From Lachnospiraceae bacterium (GTDB taxonomy: Bacteria > Bacillota > Clostridia > Lachnospirales > Lachnospiraceae): 64,000 nt of DNA. The stretch is from positions 62,001-126,000 of the forward strand of contig JAFZUW010000053.1 in NCBI GenBank assembly GCA_017618195.1, given 5' to 3'. Positions within the stretch are counted from its first letter, which is position 1, and each line of letters begins with the position of its first letter. A program made the translations under genes and the position numbers. Positions 55,831 through 63,290 of this stretch are shown one piece after another. Under the pieces are notes generated by a model. That model was not told where the DNA came from and ran no database searches. It worked only from the letters and a program-made list of their open reading frames with translations.

Positions 55831-56429
55831 TACTTTACTTTCTTTGCATTTCTCAGAGTACAGTACTCTACTCCGTCATCAATATATGTATCTAAAACTC
55901 CAACCACACAAATGGTAGCGCCTTCATCCGGATAATCATCCGGGAAAGCGTATTCATCTACCAGGACAAATTCGAACCCGTACGAGCAGCACCCGCTCGG
56001 GTCGACGTAAGTTAAAACGTTATCATAGCGGATATTATAGTCAGGATACGCTACGCCGTTGTACTCACCGGTTACCCGGATCGTTTTGCCGACATATTGT
56101 TCCGAATTACCCCATATTGTAGCAATCATGGTTGCCGCCATCTCCCTGCTCATCGGAGAAAGATCCACATCAACCGTCTCGTCCATGTCCGCAAGCGGAA
56201 CATCTCCGCACTCCCATTTGGGATCGGCTTTTATCGTGGGGGCGTCGGGCGTCGGATCCGTGCCGGCTGCAGGCGTATTATTCTTGGCCTGTTCCTTTTC
56301 CAAACCCTCCTGCAATACATCCTGAACGCCGAAAGATCCTTTTCCTTTGCCGTGCCCGCTGCCGGCGCCGCAGCCCGTCAGCAGCATCACAAAAATCAGC
56401 CCGAGCGTCAAACTTAACCGTTTCTTCAT
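55830..56429 (-). CDS. Lipoprotein of unknown function in the zinc operon
   Basis: This 199-residue protein has a lipobox LLTGC (Cys at about 20), a Gly/Lys/Ser and Pro/Thr-rich linker, and a C-terminal domain (about 90-199) with a beta pattern such as QYVGKTIRVTGEYNG, YGFEFVLVDE and CVVGVLDTYIDDGVEYCTLRNA. The domain resembles OB-fold lipoproteins found with zinc transporters. It overlaps the permease gene by four bases and ends the operon. It likely lies on the outer face of the membrane and may assist metal capture; this is inference. Confidence 0.75.
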   Translation of the reverse strand: MKKRLSLTLGLIFVMLLTGCGAGSGHGKGKGSFGVQDVLQEGLEKEQAKNNTPAAGTDPTPDAPTIKADPKWECGDVPLADMDETVDVDLSPMSREMAATMIATIWGNSEQYVGKTIRVTGEYNGVAYPDYNIRYDNVLTYVDPSGCCSYGFEFVLVDEYAFPDDYPDEGATICVVGVLDTYIDDGVEYCTLRNAKKVK

Positions 56430-57280
56430 TGTTGCTTCCCTCCGATCAGAAATCCCGTAATGGTGCAGAGTATGAATGCCGCGGTATCCACCGCTACGAT
56501 GGTCGATCCGACCGGTGTTCCCGAAAGGATCGATATGATGAGTCCGGAAAATGCACAGATGACCGACAGCACGACGGAGCAGATCGTTACCGATCGGAAG
56601 CTCCGGAATATCCGCATCGCGGACAATGCCGGGAAGATCACCAGTGCCGAGATCAGGAGCGAACCGACCAGATTCATCGCAAGAACGATGATCACCGCCG
56701 TAACAACCGCGACAAGCAGATTGTAGCGGTCCGCTTTCGTCCCCGTTGCTTTCGAAAAATCTTCGTCAAACGTTACCGCGAAGATTTTATTGTAAAACAG
56801 AATAAACACGATCACGACGACTACGGACATGATCACGCAAACCCATACTTCCCGCAGCGTCAGCGTCAGGATCGAAATGGATCCGAACAGCGTGCTGCAC
56901 ACGTCCGCCGAAAGGTTCGAGGAGTACGGAAAGATGTTTAAGATCAGGTATCCGAAGGCAAGCGACGCAACGGAAATCATTGCAACTGCCGCATCACCTT
57001 TGATCTTCGCGTTTTGCCCCGTCCGAAGCAGAAGCACGGCGCTGACGATCGTGACCGGCATTACAAGCAGAATGTCATTGGTCAGATTCATTACGGACGC
57101 AATTGCCATAGCGCCGAACGCCACGTGCGACAGGCCGTCTCCGATGAAGGAGAATCTCTTTAGAACAAGAGTTACCCCTAAAAGTGAAGAGCACAGCGCG
57201 ATCAGAACGCCGACGATTATAGCGCGGCGGACAAACGGCAGCTGCATATAAAGCATCAGTTTTTCAGCCATTTCGCTCAC
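56426..57280 (-). CDS. znuB: Zinc/manganese ABC transporter permease (ZnuB type)
   Basis: This 284-residue membrane protein has about eight to nine helices of the ABC-3 family with the cytoplasmic-loop signature GDGLSHVAFGAMAIA, and the later conserved NLVGSLLISALVIFPALSA. It forms the channel for the metal delivered by the ZnuA-like lipoprotein. It overlaps the ATPase stop by four bases. Confidence 0.93.
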   Translation of the reverse strand: MSEMAEKLMLYMQLPFVRRAIIVGVLIALCSSLLGVTLVLKRFSFIGDGLSHVAFGAMAIASVMNLTNDILLVMPVTIVSAVLLLRTGQNAKIKGDAAVAMISVASLAFGYLILNIFPYSSNLSADVCSTLFGSISILTLTLREVWVCVIMSVVVVIVFILFYNKIFAVTFDEDFSKATGTKADRYNLLVAVVTAVIIVLAMNLVGSLLISALVIFPALSAMRIFRSFRSVTICSVVLSVICAFSGLIISILSGTPVGSTIVAVDTAAFILCTITGFLIGGKQQ

Positions 57281-57990
57281 GTCTCTTCACCCCCTTCTGT
57301 CCGGGAAAGGAACAGCCGTCCCGCATCGCTTCGCAGGTATTCTTCCTTCGTTCCGAAGAATACGTTTCTTCCGACATGAAGAATGTGGCTTGCATATTGC
57401 ACCGCAGCCGCAATATCATGGCTGATCATGATGATCGTGATCCCGTCCCGGTTGAGCCGTTCAATCAGCTCATACATCTCCTTGGTTACCTTCGGATCCA
57501 GTCCGGAAACCGGTTCATCGAGAAGCAGAAGCTTCTGCGTTGCGCAAAGCGCCCTTGCTAAAAGAACTCTCTGCTGCTGGCCGCCGGAAAGCTCCCGGTA
57601 ACAGCGGTTCGCAAGGTCTGTAATCCCCATGCGTTCCATATTTTCCTCGCAGCATTTCCGATCCGCCTTGTTATAAAATGGTCTGAGCCCGCACCGGCCC
57701 TGACATCCGGAGAGAACAATCTCTCTCACGGATGCCGGGAAGTCCTTCTGGACAACCGTCTGCTGGGGCAAATACCCTATTTCGTCTCTTTTCAGCCCGT
57801 CACCGACCGAAATCTCACCGCCGAGCGGCTCCTTCAGATGAAGCAGCGTCTTCATCAGCGTACTTTTGCCGGAACCGTTCTCTCCCACAATGCACAGATA
57901 ATCACCGGCATTTACCGTAAAGTTAATGCCTTCCGCCACAACACGGGATTCATACCCTAACGACAAGTCTCGGACCGTGAGCAAAGCCAT
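57277..57990 (-). CDS. znuC: Zinc ABC transporter ATP-binding protein (ZnuC type)
   Basis: This 237-residue ATPase has Walker A GENGSGKST (about 37), a Q-loop in GYLPQQTVVQ, the signature LSGGQQQRVLLARAL, Walker B LLLDEPVSGLD and the switch His in MISHDIAAA. The family assignment follows from the PVSGLDP motif and from the adjacent permease and binding protein. Confidence 0.93.
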   Translation of the reverse strand: MALLTVRDLSLGYESRVVAEGINFTVNAGDYLCIVGENGSGKSTLMKTLLHLKEPLGGEISVGDGLKRDEIGYLPQQTVVQKDFPASVREIVLSGCQGRCGLRPFYNKADRKCCEENMERMGITDLANRCYRELSGGQQQRVLLARALCATQKLLLLDEPVSGLDPKVTKEMYELIERLNRDGITIIMISHDIAAAVQYASHILHVGRNVFFGTKEEYLRSDAGRLFLSRTEGGEET

Positions 57991-58001
57991 GTGAATGCCT
58001 C

Positions 58002-59009
58002 CTATTTCAGAGCTTCTTTTAATACGGACAGGTTCTTCTCCATTACGGAAAGATAGGTCGTTCCGTTCTTAACGTCCTTGGACGTGGTGGACTGCATGGA
58101 ATCAAGCAGTAGAATCCGCTGATTCTTGTTCTTCGTGTTCTGAACAATCGTATCGGCGATCCGATGGTCCTTCCCCTCGATTGCGATAACGGCATTCAGG
58201 TTCAGTTCGTCCGTCTTTCCGGAAAGGAACGTAATCGTCTCGAAACTCGCTTCGGACTCCGCGGAACAGCCGACAAATGCGGCGTAATACGTAAGTCCGT
58301 AGTCATCCGTCATATAGCGGAACGGGAAACGGTCTCCGAAGAGAAGCGTCTTTACTGACGCGGCCTCAACCGCCTTTTTGTATTCATTGTCAAGCGCCTT
58401 AAGCTTCTCAATATAAGCCGCAGCATTGGTTTCATAAGTCTTCGCGTTGTCCGGATCAGCCTTCTGAATGCCCTTTGCAATATTGCTTACAAGCTTCTCA
58501 GCGTTGCGAAGGGAAAGCCATACGTGCTCATCATATTCTTTCTCTTCCTCTTCGTGATCATGCTCATCACCATCCTCATGATCATGATCGTGCTCGTCTT
58601 CTTCCTGCATTCCCTCAACGACTTCCTCTTCCTTTACGGAATCGCCGAGCACGTCGAGCAGATTGATCACAATCATATTCTTGTTTACGGCGTCCTTCAG
58701 GGCGTTCTTAACCCATCCGTCCGATTCGCCGCCGACATAGATAAATACGTCGCAGGTGGAAATCTTCATAATGTCATCGGCCGTGGGCTGATAACTGTGA
58801 AGGTCCACGCCGTTGTCTAAAAGCATCGTTACTTCGGCTTTGCCCGGGTTGTTGCCGAGAATGTTCATTACCCAGTCATACTCCGGGAAGATCGTCGTTA
58901 CGATTTTTAATTTGCCGTCTTTTGAGGGGTCCGCCTTTCCGAAATCGCATGCGCAAAGGCATCCCACCGTCAGGACGACACATATAAACAGTGCTAAAAT
59001 TTTCTTCAT
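58002..59009 (-). CDS. znuA: Zinc ABC transporter substrate-binding lipoprotein (ZnuA/AdcA type)
   Basis: This 335-residue protein has a lipobox CLCAC and a cluster A-I fold. A long His/Asp/Glu-rich loop at about 140-165 (DEHDHDHEDGDEHDHEEEE) is typical of zinc rather than manganese binders. Metal ligands are expected at the His of VDLHSYQPT and of EHVWLSL. It captures zinc outside the cell and passes it to the permease. It begins 244 bases after the small membrane gene; that gap has no clear promoter or terminator. Confidence 0.92.
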   Translation of the reverse strand: MKKILALFICVVLTVGCLCACDFGKADPSKDGKLKIVTTIFPEYDWVMNILGNNPGKAEVTMLLDNGVDLHSYQPTADDIMKISTCDVFIYVGGESDGWVKNALKDAVNKNMIVINLLDVLGDSVKEEEVVEGMQEEDEHDHDHEDGDEHDHEEEEKEYDEHVWLSLRNAEKLVSNIAKGIQKADPDNAKTYETNAAAYIEKLKALDNEYKKAVEAASVKTLLFGDRFPFRYMTDDYGLTYYAAFVGCSAESEASFETITFLSGKTDELNLNAVIAIEGKDHRIADTIVQNTKNKNQRILLLDSMQSTTSKDVKNGTTYLSVMEKNLSVLKEALK

Positions 59010-59253
59010 TTATTAAAAACCTCCGTTACAGGGCATTGAACGGCCGAATCGGACACAAGTGGTTTGTTCGGGTAGTTGGCGTTTCGCTCCGACTCATGCT
59101 TCCGATTGTCAGATTAATTCATTGCTTTCGGAAAATGCCGTGTTTTCAATGCCTGCGTGAATATGTAATTGTTCTCTTTTTTGCGAGATTGTTCCATATA
59201 AAGGACGCCCGCGCATTTCATTTTCGGTGCTGAGCCTCCTTTCAGACGGCCTG

Positions 59254-59565
59254 TCAATCGTTCATCCGAACTTTCTTTGAAACCAGAGAGTCTTGCGAAA
59301 TATTTAAAAGCTTAGTGCTTTTCGCAAGAACAACGAGAAAAAAGGAAATCATGACGGAAATCTGCGGCAGGATGGATCCGCCCACCTGGCGCAGAATATT
59401 GGCGCACTCTTTAATGCACTCGCAGATCGGGCAATCACCATCGGGACAGTTATGCCCCGACTCGGATGCCACATAAAATGCGGAGCCGAAAGTAATAAGA
59501 ATGAGGAATAAGCCGATCATTACGGCCGCATTTTTCTTTATGTTATTACGATTCCGACTGTTCAT
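59254..59565 (-). CDS. Small Cys-rich two-helix membrane protein in the zinc cluster
   Basis: This protein of about 103 residues has an N-terminal helix (about 10-32, VMIGLFLILITFGSAFYVA), a loop with four cysteines in NCPDGDCPICECIKEC, and a second helix (about 65-85). The Cys/His-containing loop (HNCPDGDCPICEC) could bind zinc outside or inside the membrane. No characterised homologue is known to me. The ATG at 59565 is chosen because AGGAGG lies seven bases before it. Its position between the Fur-family regulator and znuA points to metal homeostasis. Confidence 0.72.
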   Translation of the reverse strand: MNSRNRNNIKKNAAVMIGLFLILITFGSAFYVASESGHNCPDGDCPICECIKECANILRQVGGSILPQISVMISFFLVVLAKSTKLLNISQDSLVSKKVRMND

Positions 59566-59603
59566 GCTCATTCCTCCTTTCATTGTTTATCTCAATAGGT
59601 AGA

Positions 59604-60017
59604 TTACCGGCACTCTTCACATAATCCGTAGAATACCGTGCGTTTCGGATCCAGCTGAAATCCGTGCTGCTCGGAAAGAAATGTGCGGAAGCTGTCGAGC
59701 TGTTCGCCGTGCAGATGGATCAATCTGCCGCATTTTTCACATTTGCAGTGAAAACAGGCTGTGTGTCCTTCGTGGTTTTCCGTTCCGACATATTCAAAGC
59801 AGGCCGGACTGTTCTTATCTATCGTATATTTGTTTATGATTCCGTCGTCCACAAGGCTTTCCAGCTGACGGTAGATCGTCGACTGCCCGATTTCCGTACC
59901 CTGTTCGCGGAAGTGCGCGGTCACGTCGCCTGCCGTAACATGAACCCCGGGAACAGTCGAAAGATACTCGATAATCCTTTCCCTCTGCTTCGTCTTATAT
60001 TTGGATACGGAATTCAT
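59604..60017 (-). CDS. Fur-family regulator, probably Zur
   Basis: This 137-residue protein has an N-terminal winged helix (about 1-80, ERIIEYLSTVPGVHVTAGDV, STIYRQLESLVDDGII) and a C-terminal dimerisation domain. The latter has the structural zinc cysteines CEKCG and CEEC and the His-rich HEGHTACFHCKC and HLHGEQLD. The neighbouring zinc uptake genes make Zur the best guess over Fur or PerR. A palindrome overlapping its own promoter suggests autoregulation and operon control. Confidence 0.88.
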   Translation of the reverse strand: MNSVSKYKTKQRERIIEYLSTVPGVHVTAGDVTAHFREQGTEIGQSTIYRQLESLVDDGIINKYTIDKNSPACFEYVGTENHEGHTACFHCKCEKCGRLIHLHGEQLDSFRTFLSEQHGFQLDPKRTVFYGLCEECR

Positions 60018-60038
60018 CCCAACTCTCCTTCATCAATC

Positions 60039-60082
60039 TGAAAACCGTTCTCAATTATAGCGCTTACAACGGCGTCTGTCAA
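60039..60082 (-). promoter_or_regulatory. Consensus promoter with overlapping Fur-type operator
   Basis: On the - strand TTGACA (60077-60082), 17 bases and TATAAT (60054-60059) form a perfect promoter. Immediately downstream (60039-60053) is the 7-1-7 inverted repeat TGAGAAC-G-GTTTTCA, with one mismatch, the shape of a Fur-superfamily box. Confidence 0.82.
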
Positions 60083-60228
60083 CGAATCAACCCGCCGTTT
60101 TCCGTGATTTCACAATTATTTCAGCCGTTTTATCATGAAACCGCAGCCTTCCGTTTCCCCTGAGCGGCTTATTTGAGTCAACAAATGCTTCGCCATACTC
60201 TCCGGTTTCCGGGTCGTTTTACGGAAAT

Positions 60229-60279
60229 GAAAAAAGCGGAATTCATCCCGCCCTTTCCGGTGCGTAATGATATTCCGCT
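60229..60279 (-). terminator. tRNA terminator
   Basis: On the - strand AGCGGAAT pairs with ATTCCGCT, with inner ATCAT/GATGA pairing, and is followed by TTTTTT. It lies 12 bases after the tRNA. Confidence 0.82.
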
Positions 60280-60290
60280 GACTCTTCAGG

Positions 60291-60364
60291 CGTCCGCGAG
60301 GTGATTCGAACACCCGACCTACCGCTTAGGAGGCGGTCGCTCTATCCATCTGAGCTACGCAGAC
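60291..60364 (-). tRNA. tRNA-Arg (anticodon CCT)
   Basis: A 74-base cloverleaf on the - strand has acceptor GTCTGCG/CGCGGAC with discriminator G, D-arm GCTC/GAGC, and anticodon stem ACCGC/GCGGT with loop CTCCTAA, giving anticodon CCT. The T-arm is GGGTG/CACCT with loop TTCGAAT. CCA is not encoded. It reads AGG arginine codons. Confidence 0.96.
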
Positions 60365-60398
60365 TGATTGATTGTTCCGCTTGCGCGAGACCTTTTTT

Positions 60399-60427
60399 AT
60401 CCTAACCCATTCTTCCGCTCTTGTCAA
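60399..60427 (-). promoter_or_regulatory. tRNA-Arg promoter
   Basis: On the - strand TTGACA (60422-60427), 17 bases and TAGGAT (60399-60404). The stretch 60018-60451 otherwise holds only the Zur promoter, the tRNA and its terminator. Confidence 0.8.
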
Positions 60428-60451
60428 TTGCGAAAGTCGGGGGCCGGAGTC

Positions 60452-61336
60452 TTATTTGTCGAATTCGACCCTGCCCTGAAGCCATACGACACCGCGGAAA
60501 CGACGCCCTTTCTCGGGAACGCCGAGCAGGTTGGCTGCATTGACGCAGAGGTCAAATACGATGTGGTTGCAGTAGATTCCCATGACGAGAACCTTTTCCT
60601 TCGTAAACGTGTTTATCCGTTCCTCGACCGAAAGAATGATTCCGACGATCCGGTACACTTCGCTCTCCATTCCGTACGGAGCGAACGACGTGTCGACGAT
60701 GGAGAAAATATCCTCTTCCTTCATCCGGTCGTTGACCGTTGTATAAACGTCCATCTCTCTGGTCGTCAGATTCTCGATTGCCTCCTGATCGCCTTTCTTC
60801 GCGGCGGCGATCATTTTGGCATACTGTTTGGTTTCTTCGCTCGCGTTCTCAACATCCTGAGCCGTCTTCATCGTCGGGAACAGGATCGTTCCTTCAGACG
60901 CCAGAGCCGAAAGTTTGTAAGGACAATGAACCGATGTTTCTCCGCGCTTGTTGTTCCGAAGAAAATCTACCGCGTTCTGCAGATGGAATATAAGCGACAT
61001 TCCGATCCGATAATCGTCGCCGAGTGCTCCGTAGGAATCGTTCTCACTTTTCTTCTCAATGAAAAGTTCCTCATCGCTCGTCACCATCCGCGGAGTCAGA
61101 AACGGAAAATAGTGATCCATGTGAAAATGGTCCGTTTCATCGACCTGACCGCGAACCGTGATGCCGAGTCCGGGAGCAACCTCGCAGGAATACTCCGCAT
61201 ACTGGTCGTCGGAAGTCTGCGAAATCGAAATCATTGATTTTCTGTCTGCATAACGGATTATCTTATTAAGTAACTCTTCTTCTTTTTCTTTCGTATTGAT
61301 GTTGCTGAATCCTATGCTCTTCAAGTAACTGTGCAT
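60452..61336 (-). CDS. DUF3881 family protein
   Basis: This 294-residue soluble protein starts MHSYLKSIGFSNI, the typical opening of DUF3881, a family found almost only in Clostridia. It contains mixed alpha/beta blocks such as CEVAPGLGITVRGQVDE and FHMDHYFPFLTPR and no catalytic motif that I recognise. The function is unknown. It follows DUF4446 by about 115 bases containing an AT-rich palindrome around ACGCGT. Confidence 0.8.
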   Translation of the reverse strand: MHSYLKSIGFSNINTKEKEEELLNKIIRYADRKSMISISQTSDDQYAEYSCEVAPGLGITVRGQVDETDHFHMDHYFPFLTPRMVTSDEELFIEKKSENDSYGALGDDYRIGMSLIFHLQNAVDFLRNNKRGETSVHCPYKLSALASEGTILFPTMKTAQDVENASEETKQYAKMIAAAKKGDQEAIENLTTREMDVYTTVNDRMKEEDIFSIVDTSFAPYGMESEVYRIVGIILSVEERINTFTKEKVLVMGIYCNHIVFDLCVNAANLLGVPEKGRRFRGVVWLQGRVEFDK

Positions 61337-61361
61337 TGTTCTGTAAAGACCTCTTAAAAAT

Positions 61362-61373
61362 ATAACGCGTTAT
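61362..61373. promoter_or_regulatory. AT-rich palindrome upstream of the DUF3881 gene
   Basis: ATAACGCGTTAT is a perfect palindrome flanked by AAAAAT and TTTTTA. It lies just downstream of a possible TATAAA -10 on the - strand and about 25 bases before the ATG. It may be an operator; no regulator is indicated. Confidence 0.35.
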
Positions 61374-61453
61374 TTTTATATTTTCTTTCGTTTGTTTTTT
61401 GATTCTCCGATCAAGAACTCGAATTGCGTTTTCAATATCTGCTGTGAGAGACC

Positions 61454-62005
61454 CTACATCGACTGGATGGTTTCGATGGAGCTCATTGCCTCATCAAGAA
61501 CCTGTCTTTCCTCCTCGGAGAGGATTACGAAGGTGTTTCCTTTGATAACTTCCTTCACGTAGGTGTAACAGCCTTCCCGGTTGTGCATACTCGTCATGAT
61601 GAAACCGTCGTTGTCATCATTCAGGAGGCAGAGACTGTAACTCAGCTTTCCGCCCATCTCGGCAAATGCATCGTAACGGTGAATTGCGATTTTCTTGAAG
61701 GACGTGTCCTTGGCATCCTCGAGAAGCTTCACACGGTCAATCGTGTCATCGATCCGCTCGCCGAGCGTGTCGATCTGTTTGAAGCGGTTGAGAATCCGTT
61801 CCTCGAGACTCTTTCCGGAACTGCCTCTCATGAAATCGCGGTAGCGTTCCTTCAGCTGGTTATATTTCATAACCATAATCATATTGAAGAAGATCAGGCC
61901 GAGCAGCAGTACAAGAACTGCGATCAGCATGTACTCTCCGTTAATGCCGAGATCTTCAAACAAAGCCAGGAAAGGCAGTTTGATATTCGTAATCATACTT
62001 AACAT
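61454..62005 (-). CDS. DUF4446 family membrane-anchored protein
   Basis: This 183-residue protein has one N-terminal helix (about 24-46, YMLIAVLVLLLGLIFFNMIMV), a coiled-coil-like stretch (about 50-110, RYRDFMRGSSGKSLEERILN) and a small C-terminal domain (YDAFAEMGGKLSYSLCLLND). DUF4446 genes commonly sit next to parA/parB in Firmicutes. Its role is unknown; a link to chromosome or cell-pole organisation is inference from position. Confidence 0.85.
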   Translation of the reverse strand: MLSMITNIKLPFLALFEDLGINGEYMLIAVLVLLLGLIFFNMIMVMKYNQLKERYRDFMRGSSGKSLEERILNRFKQIDTLGERIDDTIDRVKLLEDAKDTSFKKIAIHRYDAFAEMGGKLSYSLCLLNDDNDGFIMTSMHNREGCYTYVKEVIKGNTFVILSEEERQVLDEAMSSIETIQSM

Positions 62006-62047
62006 ATATTCCTCCCAATTGTTTCGGGTTCTGTATTCGTTATCTTC

Positions 62048-62319
62048 ATGCCGGTTCGTAGTAGGCCGAACTTCCCAGTCGTCTTGTCCTAGTCGCGGGT
62101 TCCGTTATAGGCCGAACTCACGGTATTTTTATCCGGGTCGAGGGATTCCGTAAGAGACTCAAACTCACGGGCGTGCTACCTGGGTCGAGGGATTCGTAAG
62201 AGATTCAAACTCACGGGCGTGCTACCTGGGTCGAGGGATTCGTAAGAGATTCAAACTCACGGGCGTGCCACCCGGGTCGAGGGATTCGTAAGTAACTCAA
62301 ACTCACGATCGTCCTATCC
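62048..62319 (-). repeat. Degenerate ~46-bp tandem repeat array between parB and DUF4446
   Basis: Four good copies begin at 62135, 62182, 62228 and 62274 with periods of 46-47 bases. On the + strand each starts GGGTCGAGGGATTC, then GTAAGAGATTCAAACTCAC and a variable end such as GGGCGTGCTACCT. Two weaker copies (62048-62134) keep only the core, GTTCGGCCTA followed by ACGGAACC on the - strand. Units are contiguous with no spacers. They fill the otherwise empty 333-base stretch 62006-62338. On the - strand each contains GTGAG/CTTAC, a weak hairpin. Confidence 0.9.
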
Positions 62320-62338
62320 GGTGCGAAGTCTTCAGGCC

Positions 62339-63232
62339 TTACAAATCCTTTACTCCTAGCAGATCCATCAGTCTCTCGAAATCATCCACCGAGTAGTAAT
62401 CAATCTCAATCTTTCCGCCGGCTTTTCCTTTGCGGGTAATGGAAACCTTTGTTCCGAGACATCTCTTCAGAGCCGTTTCATAATGCTTGTAAGCGGCATC
62501 TTCCGCATGGTTCTTCGCTGCCGGAGCCTTCTTCGGGGCGGGCGTAAGAAGCTTCTTAACATAAGCCTCCGTCTCTCTGGTGCTCATGCCGTCCGCTACG
62601 ACCTTCTGTGCGGCGGCCGCCTGAGTTGTGCCGTCCTCGATTGCAAGAAGCGCACGTGCCTGTCCGGCATAGATTGTTCCGTCAATCAGCATCTGCTGAA
62701 CGACTTTGTCAAGCTTCAGCAGGCGGAGGGAATTGGTTACCGCAACGCGGCTCTTTCCGATTCTCTTAGCGACTTCGTCCTGAGTCAGGTTATATTCTTT
62801 GATCAGTTTCTGGTAAGCGACCGACTCCTCGACAGCGTTCAGATTCTCGCGCTGCAGGTTCTCGATCAATGCAATCTCATATAATTCGCGGGCCTCGTAA
62901 TTCTTTACAAGGACCGGAACTTCCTTCAAACCGGCAATGTGAGCCGCTCTCCAACGGCGCTCACCAGCTATGATTTCGTAAAAGTCTCCTTTTTCGTGTA
63001 CGATCAGCGGCTGGATAATGCCGTGTTCCTTAATGGATGCCGCCAATTCATTCAAAGCAGTCTCGTCAAAGTGGCGGCGCGGCTGGTCACGGTTCGGTTC
63101 CACCTTCCCGATTGGGAGCATTGTTTCACGTGAAACCTTGTCGTCCTTCCGCTGAATATATTCGTTCATCTCAAGATCAAGCTTATTGGAAATCAATGAT
63201 TCCAAGCCTTTTCCGAGTCCCTTCTTAGCCAT
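62339..63232 (-). CDS. parB: ParB/Spo0J family chromosome-partitioning protein
   Basis: This 297-residue protein has the N-terminal GLGKGLESLI, the CTP-binding box with GERRWRAAHIAG, the central helix-turn-helix (LTQDEVAKRIGKSRVAVTN) that binds parS, and a C-terminal dimerisation region. It loads on parS and spreads along DNA with CTP. GGAGG lies about six bases before ATG. It is encoded 58 bases downstream of parA, with a parS-like site in its own 5' part. Confidence 0.96.
   Translation of the reverse strand: MAKKGLGKGLESLISNKLDLEMNEYIQRKDDKVSRETMLPIGKVEPNRDQPRRHFDETALNELAASIKEHGIIQPLIVHEKGDFYEIIAGERRWRAAHIAGLKEVPVLVKNYEARELYEIALIENLQRENLNAVEESVAYQKLIKEYNLTQDEVAKRIGKSRVAVTNSLRLLKLDKVVQQMLIDGTIYAGQARALLAIEDGTTQAAAAQKVVADGMSTRETEAYVKKLLTPAPKKAPAAKNHAEDAAYKHYETALKRCLGTKVSITRKGKAGGKIEIDYYSVDDFERLMDLLGVKDL
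63122..63137. other. parS-like site inside parB
   Basis: TGTTTCACGTGAAACC matches the parS consensus TGTTTCACGTGAAACA at 15 of 16 positions. Placement within the parB coding region is common in Firmicutes. Confidence 0.9.
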
Positions 63233-63290
63233 GGTAAACCTCCGTTAGTGCCTTCCGGCGTTGACTGAATCCGAATGAGTGCGTGCGTCG

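Noticed and set aside
59114-59221. 35-codon open frame in the gap before znuA
   Set aside because: The nearest Shine-Dalgarno (AAAGGAGG) is about 12-13 bases from the ATG, and the peptide has no signal, membrane or conserved feature; it is not supported well enough to list.
62135-62319. Possible CRISPR array
   Set aside because: Repeats are contiguous at 46-47 bases with no unique spacers of constant length and no cas genes nearby.
62135-62319. tRNA-like T-arms within the repeats (GAGTTTGAATCTC on the - strand)
   Set aside because: The short similarity to a T-loop is not accompanied by acceptor, D or anticodon arms.
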